From Celerinatantimonas sp046054195 (lineage in GTDB: Bacteria > Pseudomonadota > Gammaproteobacteria > Enterobacterales > Celerinatantimonadaceae): DNA of 64,000 bases. Below, piece after piece: positions 8,939 to 18,661 of the stretch. A model generated the notes under the pieces. It did not search any database and was not told where the DNA came from. It saw only the letters and a list, made by a program, of their open reading frames with translations. Position numbers and translations under genes: made by a program. Every line of letters starts with the position of its first letter. Within the stretch, counting starts at the first letter, position 1. The DNA is taken from NCBI RefSeq assembly GCF_046054195.1, contig NZ_JBEQCS010000016.1, forward strand, positions 45,730-109,729. Reading direction: 5' to 3'.

Positions 8939-9745
8939 TTATTTAGCTGTTGCAGCTTTCATGTTTGAGGTGAACGTTTTAAGTTCACTTAACATGGTCT
9001 CTGGTGAGTCGAGATTATTCTCGATAATTTTAACCACGGCAGAGCCTGATATCGCGCCTGCAGCACCAGCGGCAATAGCCGCTTTTACTTGGCTTGGTTC
9101 AGCAATACCAAATCCTAATAAGGTGCGCGGGGCATTGGCAGCTTTTAGCACATCTAACAGATGGTGCACTGGTTTACCTGCTTTGGTTTCAGTACCTGTC
9201 ACACCCGCACGGCTAACCAAATAGGTATAACCGGAGCCTAATTGAGCAACTTCTTTTAACGTTGCATCATCCGCGTTTGGTGGGGCAATAAAAATCGATT
9301 TAATGCCATATTTTTCAGCCGCTGTTCGATAAGGCGCTGATTCCAAGGTCGGCACATCGGCAATTAGAACCGAATCAACGCCAGCGTTTGCCAGTTTTTG
9401 ATAGAAATTATCAATTCCTGTGCTGTAGACAAGGTTTGCATACAGTAATAATCCCATTGGAATATCAGGGTGACGTTGGCGAATGATTTGTAGCATTTCA
9501 ATGCAGCGTGATGGCGTAGAACCATTACCTAGTGCTCGAACGTTCGCATTTTGAATAGTTGGCCCATCAGCAACTGGATCGGAGAACGCAAAACCCAGCT
9601 CCAGTGCGTCAGCACCACCTGCTATGAGTGAATCAACAATTGCCAAAGACTGTTCGAAGTTTGGATCGCCCAATGTTACAAAAGGAACGAATGCGCCTTG
9701 GTTTGCGGCATCAAGGCGTTCAAACATAGTATCGTAGCGGCTCAT
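8939..9745 (-). CDS. trpA: Tryptophan synthase alpha chain
   Basis: It cleaves indole-3-glycerol phosphate to indole and glyceraldehyde 3-phosphate and channels indole to TrpB. The (beta/alpha)8 sequence includes AFVPFVTLGDPNFEQS, LELGFAFSDPVADGPTIQ with the catalytic Glu and Asp region, and SVLIADVP. Length is 268 aa, as usual. The ATG overlaps the trpB stop by four bases. It is the last gene of the trp operon. Confidence 0.97.
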   Translation of the reverse strand: MSRYDTMFERLDAANQGAFVPFVTLGDPNFEQSLAIVDSLIAGGADALELGFAFSDPVADGPTIQNANVRALGNGSTPSRCIEMLQIIRQRHPDIPMGLLLYANLVYSTGIDNFYQKLANAGVDSVLIADVPTLESAPYRTAAEKYGIKSIFIAPPNADDATLKEVAQLGSGYTYLVSRAGVTGTETKAGKPVHHLLDVLKAANAPRTLLGFGIAEPSQVKAAIAAGAAGAISGSAVVKIIENNLDSPETMLSELKTFTSNMKAATAK

Positions 9746-10935
9746 TGAAATTCCTCCCGGTGAGCGAAAATATCAGCAACCTGGAAAATATCTTTGTCAC
9801 CACGACCGGAGATATTTACGACTAACAGTTGTTCTTTTTGTGGATCTTGTTTAATCAATTTAAGTGCATATGCCAGCGCATGAGATGATTCAAGAGCTGG
9901 AATAATCCCTTCGTGACGAGACAATTCTTCAAATGCGTGCAGAGCTTCATCATCGGTGACTGAGACATAATCTGCTCGGCCAATACTATTTAGATAAGCA
10001 TGCTGCGGACCAACCGATGGAAAATCAAGTCCAGCTGAAATTGAATATGACTCTTCAATCTGACCTTCATCGCTTTGCATCAGCAATGAGCGCATCCCAA
10101 AGAACACACCTTCTCGGCCATGTTTCAGTGGTGCACCATGCTGACCGGTTTCAATACCTTTACCCGCAGGTTCGACGCCAATCAGTTTGACACTTTCATC
10201 AGGGATAAAATCGGCAAACAAGCCAATTGCATTTGAACCACCACCCACACAGGCGATAACTGCATCCGGCAGACGACCTTCATGTTCGTTAAGTTGCTGC
10301 TTAACTTCTTCACCAATCATTTTTTGAAATTCACGAACAATGGTTGGGAATGGGTGTGGACCAGCTGCTGTGCCGAGCATATAGTGGCTGGTTTCATAAG
10401 TGGCTGACCAGTCGCGAAGCGCTTCGTTACAAGCATCTTTTAAGGTCGATGAGCCACTGTGCACGGGAATAACTTCTGCGCCCATTAAGCGCATTCTAAA
10501 TACGTTTGGTTCTTGGCGCTCCATATCTTTAGCGCCCATATAGATGCGGCATTTGAGGTTAAAAAGGGCACATGCTAAAGCTGTTGCGACACCGTGCTGA
10601 CCGGCACCTGTTTCGGCGATGACCTCTTTTTTGCCCATGCGTTTGGTTAACAGGGCTTGGCCTAAAACTTGGTTAGTTTTATGAGCACCGCCATGGAGCA
10701 GGTCTTCGCGTTTTAAATAAAGCTTGGTGTTGGTCCCAGCTGTTAAATTTTGGCATAAGGTTAAAGGTGTAGGACGGCCAGCATAATTGTTCAGCAATGA
10801 TGAAAATTCACTGATAAATTCTGGGTCCTTGCGAGCATCTATAAAAGCTTGCTCGAGTTGATCAAGCGCTGGTAGTAAAATTTGCGGAACATATTGTCCG
10901 CCAAATTCACCAAAATAACGATCTAGTTGACTCAT
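9742..10935 (-). CDS. trpB: Tryptophan synthase beta chain
   Basis: This PLP enzyme condenses indole with serine to give tryptophan. The PLP lysine lies in HGGAHKTNQVLGQALL and the phosphate-binding loop is CVGGGSNAIGLF. Length is 397 aa and the N-terminus MSQLDRYFGEFGGQYVPQ is typical. It lies between trpCF and trpA in one transcript. Confidence 0.97.
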   Translation of the reverse strand: MSQLDRYFGEFGGQYVPQILLPALDQLEQAFIDARKDPEFISEFSSLLNNYAGRPTPLTLCQNLTAGTNTKLYLKREDLLHGGAHKTNQVLGQALLTKRMGKKEVIAETGAGQHGVATALACALFNLKCRIYMGAKDMERQEPNVFRMRLMGAEVIPVHSGSSTLKDACNEALRDWSATYETSHYMLGTAAGPHPFPTIVREFQKMIGEEVKQQLNEHEGRLPDAVIACVGGGSNAIGLFADFIPDESVKLIGVEPAGKGIETGQHGAPLKHGREGVFFGMRSLLMQSDEGQIEESYSISAGLDFPSVGPQHAYLNSIGRADYVSVTDDEALHAFEELSRHEGIIPALESSHALAYALKLIKQDPQKEQLLVVNISGRGDKDIFQVADIFAHREEFQ

Positions 10936-10951
10936 AATATTTTCTCTAATT

Positions 10952-12331
10952 CTAATAATGGCGCAATTGGGTAAATACTTCTTTAATCAGCGCAGGGTCT
11001 TTGATTCCCGGATGACTTTCTAACTGAGAGTTAAAATCTAATCCTAATGCGCCTAATTTGGCTGCCCGCTCAACATTGTTCGGTCCAAGTCCACCAGCTA
11101 GCATTGCGTGCGGCAGAAACTCTTTGACGAGTTGCCAGTCAAATGTCTGGCCAGTCCCGCCGCACAGATCGGCAATTTGCGAATCAAATAATACGCGATC
11201 AACATTGGCTGGAATTTCGGGGGCACTATTGCTGACTCCAACTGCTTTCCAAATTTGGGTGCTCTGGGGCAATAGGTCTCTAAGTTTGGCAATGTCATCA
11301 CTGCTTTCACTGCCATGGAGCTGCACTGCAAACAGGTTTAATTGTTTTGCGATTGTGGCAATAGTTTCAACGGCTGTATCGGCAAAGACTCCAACAAATT
11401 GCAGTGGCGCACTATTGCAGATGGCTGTGGCCTGAGCAAGCTCAACATAGCGTGGTGAGCGCTCAACAAAAATAAGTCCACCAAACACAGCGCCCGCCTC
11501 AAAAGCGGCCTGTGCATCGGCTGGACGAGTTAAGCCACATACTTTATTTTCGCCTAAGATCATTCTCCGGCAGGCCATTTCAATATCAGTCTGTTCCATA
11601 ATTGAACTACCGACTAAAAAGGCATTCACCAGATGGCTTAAGCGGTGGACATCGGCATTGGTATAAATACCTGATTCCGAAACAATCAGTCGATCTGATG
11701 GAATTTGTGGTGCTAAGCGTTCAGTACGTGTTAAATCAATCGACATATCACGTAAATCACGGTTGTTAATCCCGATGACTGGCGCATCTAACGCAATCGC
11801 GCGCTCTAACTCTTCTTGGTTACTTACTTCAGTTAGATAATCAAGCCCTAACGAGCGAGCGGTTTGTGCGAGTGTCTGATAGAGCTCATCGTCGAGTACC
11901 GAAAGCATTAATAAAATGACATCGGCTTGATAATAACGAGCCAGGTAGACTTGATATGGGTCGATAAAAAAGTCTTTACACAACACTGGCTGGTGAGCAT
12001 TTTCGCGAACGATATGTAAAAACTCGTGATTGCCCTGAAAATACTTTTCATCGGTAAGCACTGAGATAGCCGCAGCGTGATTGTTATAAACACTAGCTAT
12101 CGCTGCTAAATCAAATTCGTCACGGATCTGGCCTTTTGAAGGCGATGCTTTTTTGCACTCTAAAATAAACTGTGTGTCAGTCTGCGAGAGTGCTTTGATA
12201 AAACTGCGTTCACTTAAACTGAGTTTATCTTTAAAGCTCTCTAACGGTTGAGCGCTCTTTCGCTGCTCAACCCATTTGATCTTATCGGCTACGATTTTAT
12301 CTAAAACCGTGTCGGTTTCTCGGATAATCAC
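10952..12331 (-). CDS. trpCF: Fused indole-3-glycerol phosphate synthase / phosphoribosylanthranilate isomerase
   Basis: This bifunctional enzyme carries out two successive steps of tryptophan synthesis. The N-terminal IGPS half (about 1-260) has ILECKKASPSKG, LCKDFFIDPYQVYLA and IGINNRDL. The C-terminal PRAI half has KVCGLTRPADAQAAFEAGA, QLHGSE and AGGLGPNNV. The 459 aa length fits the enteric-type fusion. It overlaps trpD by four bases. Confidence 0.96.
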   Translation of the reverse strand: MIIRETDTVLDKIVADKIKWVEQRKSAQPLESFKDKLSLSERSFIKALSQTDTQFILECKKASPSKGQIRDEFDLAAIASVYNNHAAAISVLTDEKYFQGNHEFLHIVRENAHQPVLCKDFFIDPYQVYLARYYQADVILLMLSVLDDELYQTLAQTARSLGLDYLTEVSNQEELERAIALDAPVIGINNRDLRDMSIDLTRTERLAPQIPSDRLIVSESGIYTNADVHRLSHLVNAFLVGSSIMEQTDIEMACRRMILGENKVCGLTRPADAQAAFEAGAVFGGLIFVERSPRYVELAQATAICNSAPLQFVGVFADTAVETIATIAKQLNLFAVQLHGSESSDDIAKLRDLLPQSTQIWKAVGVSNSAPEIPANVDRVLFDSQIADLCGGTGQTFDWQLVKEFLPHAMLAGGLGPNNVERAAKLGALGLDFNSQLESHPGIKDPALIKEVFTQLRHY

Positions 12332-13329
12332 TGACTTTTCTCCGCAAGTTTATGAACCAGTTGCAGTGGTCGGCCAGAGCGCATTTCACTAAGAGCCAGT
12401 TCCACACCTTCGTGCACATTAGCAACTTTTCCGGCAAGTTTTAAGAGCAGGGCAACATTGGCTGCAACCGCATTAAGATGCGCAGGTTTTCCCTGACCTT
12501 GCAAGAGTTGTTCGCTTATTTGACGATTTTCTTCTGGCGTGCCACCTTCAAGTTCCTCAATGGTAGCTTTATCTACGCCGAAGTCCTCTGGGTTAAGCTG
12601 ATAATACTCGATGTTATTGCCGTTAACCTCTGCAACATCGGTTGGTCCGTGTACGGCTGCTTCATCAAGCCCTGCGCCGTATATCACCATTACTTTTTTC
12701 ATGCCCATTTGCTGGAATGTTTCGGCAATTGGTTTTAATAGCGATTTGTCATAAACGCCCATCACTTCCATGGTTGGATGTGCTGGATTAATAAGTGGGC
12801 CTAACACATTAAACAACGTGCGAGTTGCAAGAGCTTTACGTACTGGCATCGCATGGCGGATCCCTTGATGATATTGTGGGGCGTATAAAAAGCAGACACC
12901 TAACTCATCTAAGCATTCGCGCGCTTTTTCTGGGCTCATCTCGATATTAATGCCTAAGGCTTGAAGCAGATCGGATGAGCCCGATTTGCTAGAAACGCCG
13001 CGGTTACCGTGTTTGGCAACTTTAACCCCTAAGCTTGCTGCAACAAATGCTGAGGTTGTCGAGATATTAATGGTGTTATAGCCATCACCGCCGGTACCCA
13101 CGATGTCAGCAAATTCATAATCAGGGGTAGGAAAATCTGCCGCATTATCTAATAAAGCCTGCGCTGCGCCAGCGATTTCTTGTGGCGTTTCACCTTTAAT
13201 TTTAAGCGCTGTTAAAAGTGAGCCCATGACAATCGGGTTCATTGCTCCGGTGACGATTTGTGAAAAAATCTGCTGACTCTGTTCGAGCGTTAAGTCTTTT
13301 CCTTGATATAACAGTTCTAATTCTTTCAT
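12328..13329 (-). CDS. trpD: Anthranilate phosphoribosyltransferase
   Basis: It transfers phosphoribose from PRPP to anthranilate. The PRPP site is DIVGTGGDGYNTINIST and the anthranilate-binding stretch is KHGNRGVSSKSGSSD. Length is 333 aa. It is separate from trpG, unlike the E. coli trpGD fusion. It overlaps trpG and trpCF by four bases each. Confidence 0.97.
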   Translation of the reverse strand: MKELELLYQGKDLTLEQSQQIFSQIVTGAMNPIVMGSLLTALKIKGETPQEIAGAAQALLDNAADFPTPDYEFADIVGTGGDGYNTINISTTSAFVAASLGVKVAKHGNRGVSSKSGSSDLLQALGINIEMSPEKARECLDELGVCFLYAPQYHQGIRHAMPVRKALATRTLFNVLGPLINPAHPTMEVMGVYDKSLLKPIAETFQQMGMKKVMVIYGAGLDEAAVHGPTDVAEVNGNNIEYYQLNPEDFGVDKATIEELEGGTPEENRQISEQLLQGQGKPAHLNAVAANVALLLKLAGKVANVHEGVELALSEMRSGRPLQLVHKLAEKSQ

Positions 13330-13931
13330 GCGGCATTGTCCTCCTGTGAGCCGTTGGTGAGCCAGTCAAGCGTTTGTTGAAGTAGTTTTTCTCCCTGACT
13401 GGTGAGAATTGATTCTGGGTGAAATTGATATCCGACGACTCGGTCTTGTTCATTAAGAACCGCCATCGGCATTTTCTCAAAACTGGCGCAAACTTCTAGT
13501 GAATCGGGTACATTGGTTGCAACCAACGAATGATAACGAGCAACTGGAAAAGGATTTTCAAATGAGCGAAACATCCGTTTGCCATCATGCTCAATTGCCG
13601 ATGCTTTGCCGTGAACGGTCTGTGTTGCCCGACCAATATGGCCACCATAATATTCAACTAACGCTTGCTGGCCTAAACAGATACCGAGCATCGGGATTTG
13701 GCCTTTACACAAGCCAATGAGTTCTAATAAGCATCCGGCTTGTTGCGGATTCCCTGGGCCAGGCGAGAGCACTAGTACGGGGTCTTCACTGTTATCAAGT
13801 TGCTGTTTAATTAGCTGCGCACTTAGATTGTTACGATAAATTTTGACCGGATAGCCCATTGAGCGAAATTGATCCACAAGGTTGTAGGTGAACGAATCAA
13901 AGTTATCGAGTAAAAAAATAGTTTTAGCCAC
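13326..13931 (-). CDS. trpG: Anthranilate synthase glutamine amidotransferase component
   Basis: This class I glutamine amidotransferase supplies ammonia to TrpE. It has the oxyanion stretch LSPGPGNP, the nucleophile in MLGICLGQQALVEYYGG and the His-Glu pair in FHPESILT. Length is 201 aa, a stand-alone TrpG. The start overlaps the trpE stop by eight bases, which supports coupled synthesis of the two subunits. Confidence 0.96.
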   Translation of the reverse strand: MAKTIFLLDNFDSFTYNLVDQFRSMGYPVKIYRNNLSAQLIKQQLDNSEDPVLVLSPGPGNPQQAGCLLELIGLCKGQIPMLGICLGQQALVEYYGGHIGRATQTVHGKASAIEHDGKRMFRSFENPFPVARYHSLVATNVPDSLEVCASFEKMPMAVLNEQDRVVGYQFHPESILTSQGEKLLQQTLDWLTNGSQEDNAA

Positions 13932-15504
13932 GGGAAACCTCCGCTAAAGTTGAGCCATGTGCGCGGGCAATCGCATTAAGTACCGCTGCCGCTTTGGTGC
14001 GAGTTTCATTTGCTTCACTTAGAGGAACAGAGTCAAATACAACGCCTGCACCAGCTTGGATTTGCGCAACGCCATCTTTGACAAATGCTGAGCGAATCAC
14101 AATGCAGGTGTCCATGCTGCCATCCCCGGAGAGGTATCCAACCGCACCACCGTAGCTGCCACGACGTTTGCCTTCCTGACGACGCAGTAATTGTGCTGCG
14201 CTAATTTTGGGGGCCCCCGTTAAGGTTCCCATATTCATGCTCGCCTGATAGGCGTGCAGAGCGTCTAAATCGCTACGCAATGTACCGACTACGCGAGAAA
14301 CTAGATGCATGACATGGCTGTAACGGTCAACTTTAAGAAGATTGGCAACATGGCGAGTACCTGGCTCACTGATTCGTGCAACATCATTACGGGCCAAATC
14401 AACCAGCATTAGATGTTCAGCCAGCTCTTTTTTATCCATGCGCAAATCAAGCTCTAATCGGCCGTCTAAATCTAGATTGACTGAACCATCGGCGTTGCGT
14501 CCGCGTGGGCGAGTCCCCGCAATGGGATAAATTTCAACATCTCGGCTTTGCGCGCTGTATTTAATCGCGCTCTCTGGCGATGCGCCAAACACGACAAACT
14601 CAGGATCCTGCATATAGAACATATATGGGCTAGGGTTGGTTTGTTTAAGCTGGCGATATGCACCCAAAATATCTGGGCAATCTAAATAAAAGCTGCGCGA
14701 TGGGACAACCTGAAAAATATCACCATTGATGATGGACTCTTTGAGCTGCTCGACCATCGTTGCGTACTGTTCATCACTTAAATCGCTGGTGACTTTACTG
14801 GTATAAGGTTGGTCGTAGTTATGAATAATCGGTTGGACATCTTGGCACGCTTGGCGAACTTGAGCAAAGCGGCTATTTAGAGTTAAACGAAATTCAGGGT
14901 GATCACCAAACAAGCTACCGATTAATTCGCTGGTTTTATGTTGATGGTCGATGACTAACAATGTTTCGGCAAGGTAGAACTGAAAATCTGGCAGGGTGTT
15001 ATCGCTCGGAGCTACTTCATCGAGCTGTTCAAAGCTTGCGATAAAATCAAAACTAAATGCACCGCCTAAATATAAACCTTCTGGGTGTGTTGCTTGTGAG
15101 CCGTAAAGATTAATAAGTTCGCGAAGGGCGCTGACAGGAGAGAGGGCTTTTAGTCGAGAATCTTCATCTAATTGAGGGTCTGGAAGCGGAAAATGCAAGA
15201 GTAAGTCGGTGTTGTTGGATTCTTTGATAAGCGTTGATAAAAAGTGTTGCTCTAAGACTCGAATCACCTGTTTCCCGTTATCCGACAGGGCAGTGAAGCG
15301 AACCTCTCTATCGTGGCAGACTATCTTCACACAGCAATCGAGAAGCAACAGGCTTTTCAAATCAGCCTTACTGTCGATTTCAGCTGACTCAAGTAAGATG
15401 CTTTCATGGTTATTTTGTTGAAAACTCTCATAAAGTGCTAGTGGGTCATCGACATAACTGACTTGTTCGATGATATTCACCAACGATGGTTGTTGCCCCG
15501 TCAT
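13924..15504 (-). CDS. trpE: Anthranilate synthase component I
   Basis: This is the committed step, chorismate to anthranilate. It contains the LLES feedback-binding motif near the N-terminus (ILLESAEIDSK). The chorismate-binding C-terminal half has FQVVPSRSF, PIAGTRPRG, LVDLARND and QAGAGVVFDSVP. Length is 526 aa. GGAG precedes the ATG. Transcription is probably governed by the trpL attenuator directly upstream. Confidence 0.97.
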   Translation of the reverse strand: MTGQQPSLVNIIEQVSYVDDPLALYESFQQNNHESILLESAEIDSKADLKSLLLLDCCVKIVCHDREVRFTALSDNGKQVIRVLEQHFLSTLIKESNNTDLLLHFPLPDPQLDEDSRLKALSPVSALRELINLYGSQATHPEGLYLGGAFSFDFIASFEQLDEVAPSDNTLPDFQFYLAETLLVIDHQHKTSELIGSLFGDHPEFRLTLNSRFAQVRQACQDVQPIIHNYDQPYTSKVTSDLSDEQYATMVEQLKESIINGDIFQVVPSRSFYLDCPDILGAYRQLKQTNPSPYMFYMQDPEFVVFGASPESAIKYSAQSRDVEIYPIAGTRPRGRNADGSVNLDLDGRLELDLRMDKKELAEHLMLVDLARNDVARISEPGTRHVANLLKVDRYSHVMHLVSRVVGTLRSDLDALHAYQASMNMGTLTGAPKISAAQLLRRQEGKRRGSYGGAVGYLSGDGSMDTCIVIRSAFVKDGVAQIQAGAGVVFDSVPLSEANETRTKAAAVLNAIARAHGSTLAEVSRG

Positions 15505-15530
15505 TATTTTTATCTCCTAGCCTAGATAAC

Positions 15531-15558
15531 AAAAAAGCCCGCATTGGATGCGGGCTTT
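15531..15558 (-). terminator. trp attenuator hairpin
   Basis: On the minus strand AAAGCCCGCAT pairs with ATGCGGGCTTT and is followed by Ts. It sits between the trpL stop and the trpE start, the position of a transcriptional attenuator controlled by ribosome stalling at Trp codons. Confidence 0.9.
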
Positions 15559-15593
15559 ATGAATTTGATTGCTTGTTAATTATGCATGACAAA

Positions 15594-15659
15594 TCACACC
15601 CGCCTAAATGGAGAGTGCCACCACCAATCTTTTGTGTTGATGATTTGAATTGTTGTCAT
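15594..15659 (-). CDS. trpL: trp operon leader peptide
   Basis: This 21-codon open frame starts at an ATG preceded by GAGG. It encodes MTTIQIINTKDWWWHSPFRRV. Three consecutive Trp codons lie at positions 12-14, the sensor of charged tRNA-Trp. It ends 35 bases before the attenuator hairpin. The geometry matches enteric and Vibrio trpL genes, so attenuation can be inferred confidently. Confidence 0.93.
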   Translation of the reverse strand: MTTIQIINTKDWWWHSPFRRV

Positions 15660-15688
15660 GATTAACCTCGTACAATTTGATAGCATTA

Positions 15689-15717
15689 GTAAAACGGAAA
15701 TTGCCTAAGAAAGTCAA
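15689..15717 (-). promoter_or_regulatory. Predicted trp promoter
   Basis: On the minus strand TTGACT (15712-15717) is followed at 17-18 bp by a weak -10 (TTTACT/TTTTAC). I did not find a clear TrpR operator (paired CTAG half-sites) over it. Confidence 0.5.
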
Positions 15718-15737
15718 GAAAAAATTTGTGGAGATTT

Positions 15738-16577
15738 ATGAAAATTGATTTGCATTGCCATACCGTAGCCTCAGATGGCGCACTGAATCCTCAAGAGTTG
15801 ATATTACGCGCTGAAAATATGCAAATTGATTATCTGGCTATCACTGATCATGATACAACTGCTGCGCTGACGCCTGCGCGAGAGCTTGCTAGCCGAGTTG
15901 AAATCATTAATGGCGTCGAAATTTCAACAACCTGGCAGAGTTTTGATATACACATTGTTGGGCTTGGATTTGATCTAAATGATCAACCATTGCAAAATGC
16001 ACTAAAAGCGCAGCGAGAAACGCGTAATTGGCGAGCACAAGAAATTAGCGACCGGCTATGTAAACGAGGTCTTGATCCGGTGTATCAAGATGCAGCAGCG
16101 CTTGCAAATGGGGGCGCAATCACACGGGCACACATTGCTCAGGTTTTAATTGACCGGGGTGTGGAGGACTCGTTTGTTAAGGTCTTTAATAAATATATGA
16201 CCCGTGGCAAACCGGGTTATGTACCAAGTCCGTGGATGAGTATTGAGCAAGCGGTTGAATTACTTCATCATGCTGGCGGTGTCGCAGTATTGGCTCATCC
16301 TTTGAGTTACCAGCTTTCGAATAAATGGCTGCGTCGTTTAGTCGCTGAGTTTGCGCTCGCAGGCGGTGATGGTATTGAAATAGGTATGCCTCAGCTTAAG
16401 CCTGATCACCAGCGCTGGCTTGTGTCGCTTGCCAATGAACACCAGTTACTAGCATCGGTTGGTTCTGATTTTCATAAACCGATGCCTTGGCGAGAGCTAG
16501 GTCGATACCTAGCTTTACCAGATAATATTTTACCCATTTGGCAGCAAATTCTGCCAAATATTGAACTCCAACAATAG
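15738..16577 (+). CDS. rnm: PHP-domain phosphoesterase, RNase AM (YciV/TrpH) family
   Basis: This is a PHP-fold metal phosphoesterase. The E. coli homologue hydrolyses 3',5'-nucleoside bisphosphates and trims RNA 5' ends. The metal-binding motif DLHCHTVASDG lies at the N-terminus, then ITDHDTT and LAHPLSY, and GSDFH near the C-terminus. The ATG at 15738 fits GGAG four bases upstream better than the TTG at 15726. It is divergent from the trp operon, as is common near trp in gammaproteobacteria. Confidence 0.9.
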   Translation: MKIDLHCHTVASDGALNPQELILRAENMQIDYLAITDHDTTAALTPARELASRVEIINGVEISTTWQSFDIHIVGLGFDLNDQPLQNALKAQRETRNWRAQEISDRLCKRGLDPVYQDAAALANGGAITRAHIAQVLIDRGVEDSFVKVFNKYMTRGKPGYVPSPWMSIEQAVELLHHAGGVAVLAHPLSYQLSNKWLRRLVAEFALAGGDGIEIGMPQLKPDHQRWLVSLANEHQLLASVGSDFHKPMPWRELGRYLALPDNILPIWQQILPNIELQQ

Positions 16578-16588
16578 GAGGTAAGCCT

Positions 16589-17209
16589 ATGAGTCAATAT
16601 TTTCAGGTTCATCCAGAAAATCCGCAAGCTCGTTTAATGAGCCAAGCGGCAGCAATCATTCGTGATGGTGGCGTGGTTGTTTATCCGACCGACTCAGGTT
16701 ATGCGATCGGCTCTTTAGCCGGGAACAAACATGCGTTAGAGCGAATTTTACAAATCCGGCAACTTGACCCCAATCATCACTTAACACTGATGTGTCGCGA
16801 CCTGTCAGAATTATCAGTTTATGCTCGGGTTGAGAACAGTGCGTTTCGGCTGCTGAGAAATAATACCCCAGGACCTTATACGTTTATTTTGCGAGGCACT
16901 AAAGAGGTTCCTCGGCGCTTGTTAAATGCTAAACGTAAAACGATTGGGTTGCGAGTGCCTGACTCACGTATTGCGTTGGCTTTGCTTGATGCGCTTGGTG
17001 AGCCAATGCTCTCTGGCTCGCTCATTTTACCAGGCAATGAAGTTGCTGAATCCAATCCTGAAGTGATTCGTGACAAACTCGAAAAACAGGTAGATTTAAT
17101 CATTGACGGTGGTGTTGTGGCTGAACAACCAACTTCGGTCATTGATCTTTCTGAAGATGCGGTCGAAGTGTTGCGCCAAGGTCGTGGTGATGTATCACCA
17201 TTTTTATAA
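16589..17209 (+). CDS. yciO: YciO, Sua5/YciO/YrdC family protein
   Basis: This paralogue of the threonylcarbamoyl-AMP synthase TsaC/YrdC has the KRxR-like RNA/ATP-binding fold. VVVYPTDSGYAIG and PGPYTFILRGTKEVPRR are family signatures, and SGSLILPGNE is characteristic of YciO. AGGAGG is a strong ribosome site before the ATG. The cellular role of YciO is less clear than that of TsaC. It is part of a five-gene run ending in rluB. Confidence 0.9.
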   Translation: MSQYFQVHPENPQARLMSQAAAIIRDGGVVVYPTDSGYAIGSLAGNKHALERILQIRQLDPNHHLTLMCRDLSELSVYARVENSAFRLLRNNTPGPYTFILRGTKEVPRRLLNAKRKTIGLRVPDSRIALALLDALGEPMLSGSLILPGNEVAESNPEVIRDKLEKQVDLIIDGGVVAEQPTSVIDLSEDAVEVLRQGRGDVSPFL

Positions 17210-17219
17210 GGATTGCTAA

Positions 17220-18071
17220 TTGAAGCCTATTCAAAGCATCACTGATGATAACCAATCAACGCCAAAGCAGTTAGTTTTGGCGACGGTTGATGGGCAGCCG
17301 TGGTTAGAAATTCCGGATGATTTGTATATTCCACCGGATGCTCTGGAAGTTATCTTAGAGCGCTTTGAAGGGCCTTTGGATCTCTTGCTTTATCTCATTC
17401 GTCGGCAAAAGCTTAATATTGTCGAATTGCCTGTTGTTGAGATAACTCGTCAGTATATGAGTTATGTCTCAACGATGGCGGTATTAAAGCTTGAGCTAGC
17501 GGCTGAATATCTGGTGATGGCGGCGCTGCTGGCTGAGATTAAATCTCGAATGTTGTTGCCAAAACCACCCAGTGAAGATGAGCAAGAGCAAGATCCTCGA
17601 GCTGAGTTAATTCGTCGATTGCAAGAGTACGAGTTATATAAAAATACTTCTCAGCAGGTCGATGAGTTAGCGCGCGTCGAGCGTGATATTTTTCTAGCCA
17701 AAGTCGCTAAGCCTGAATCAATGCCTAGCGCAGTGATTCATCCTGATGTGGATTTAGCTGAGTTAGTCGCGGCTCTGGCAGGAGTGTTAGAAAGAGCGAA
17801 GCAGTTTGAGCATCATGAAGTGAGTCGCCAACAGTTATCTACCCGAGAGCGCATGAGCGATATTTTAAGCGTGCTCAAAGCGGGGGTTTTAACTGATTTT
17901 CAGAGCCTCTTTACCCCTGATGAAGGCCGAATGGGAGTCATTGTTACCTTTATGGCAATTTTAGAGCTCACTAAAAATCGACTGATTCGATGTTTACAAA
18001 ATCAGCCATTGGCTCCGATTCAAGTCACGCTTTATGAAGAGTCTTCTGAGCTGGATGAGGAATTAAATTAG
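17220..18071 (+). CDS. scpA: Segregation and condensation protein A
   Basis: This is the kleisin subunit of an SMC-type chromosome condensation complex. LERFEGPLDLLLYLIRRQKLNIVELPVVEITRQYM is the SMC-binding N-terminal signature, and MAILELTKNRLI lies in the C-terminal winged helix. It is predicted to start at TTG, with AAGGA upstream. The next gene is its partner scpB, sharing the TAGTG junction. SMC itself is not in the window. Confidence 0.93.
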   Translation: MKPIQSITDDNQSTPKQLVLATVDGQPWLEIPDDLYIPPDALEVILERFEGPLDLLLYLIRRQKLNIVELPVVEITRQYMSYVSTMAVLKLELAAEYLVMAALLAEIKSRMLLPKPPSEDEQEQDPRAELIRRLQEYELYKNTSQQVDELARVERDIFLAKVAKPESMPSAVIHPDVDLAELVAALAGVLERAKQFEHHEVSRQQLSTRERMSDILSVLKAGVLTDFQSLFTPDEGRMGVIVTFMAILELTKNRLIRCLQNQPLAPIQVTLYEESSELDEELN

Positions 18072-18634
18072 TGGCAAATGAAACCACCAAACCTAACTTG
18101 ATCCAGCTTGTCGAGGCCGCTTTGTTTGTTGCCGGACGACCTCTTTCAATTAGCGAACTACAGCAAAGCGTGCTGGCGAATTTTAAGATGGCGAAAGGCC
18201 AAGTGCTAATGATTTTAGAAGAGCTGGCTTCTAAATATCAAAATAGTGGCATTATTTTAACTGAAGTCGCCGGAGGCTGGCGGTTTCAATCGCGTCCAGA
18301 ATTGGCTGAATATCTCTCTTATTTGTGGCAAGAAAAGCCGCAGCGATACTCAAGAGCGCTGCTTGAAACCCTAACCATTATTGCCTATCGCCAGCCAGTA
18401 ACGCGCGGTGAAATCGAAGCTATTCGTGGGGTTGCAGTCAGTTCTTCAATTATTAGTACTTTAAAAGAACGGCTATGGATCAAAGAAGTCGGTCATAAGG
18501 AAGTTCCCGGGCGACCTGCATTATTAGCAACAACCAAAGAGTTTTTAGACTACTTTAATTTAAAAAGTCTCAGTGAATTGCCAGAATTAGATCAATCTTT
18601 ACTTGAAAAAATTCCTCAGGACTTTCAGACTTAG
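18071..18634 (+). CDS. scpB: Segregation and condensation protein B
   Basis: This is the accessory winged-helix subunit of the Smc-ScpAB complex. LVEAALFVAGRPLS and ETLTIIAYRQPVTRGEIEAIRGV are the family hallmarks. It starts at GTG overlapping the scpA stop by one base. Length is 187 aa. Confidence 0.94.
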   Translation: MANETTKPNLIQLVEAALFVAGRPLSISELQQSVLANFKMAKGQVLMILEELASKYQNSGIILTEVAGGWRFQSRPELAEYLSYLWQEKPQRYSRALLETLTIIAYRQPVTRGEIEAIRGVAVSSSIISTLKERLWIKEVGHKEVPGRPALLATTKEFLDYFNLKSLSELPELDQSLLEKIPQDFQT

Positions 18635-18661
18635 CGCAACTTTTTAGCGGATAGATATTAA

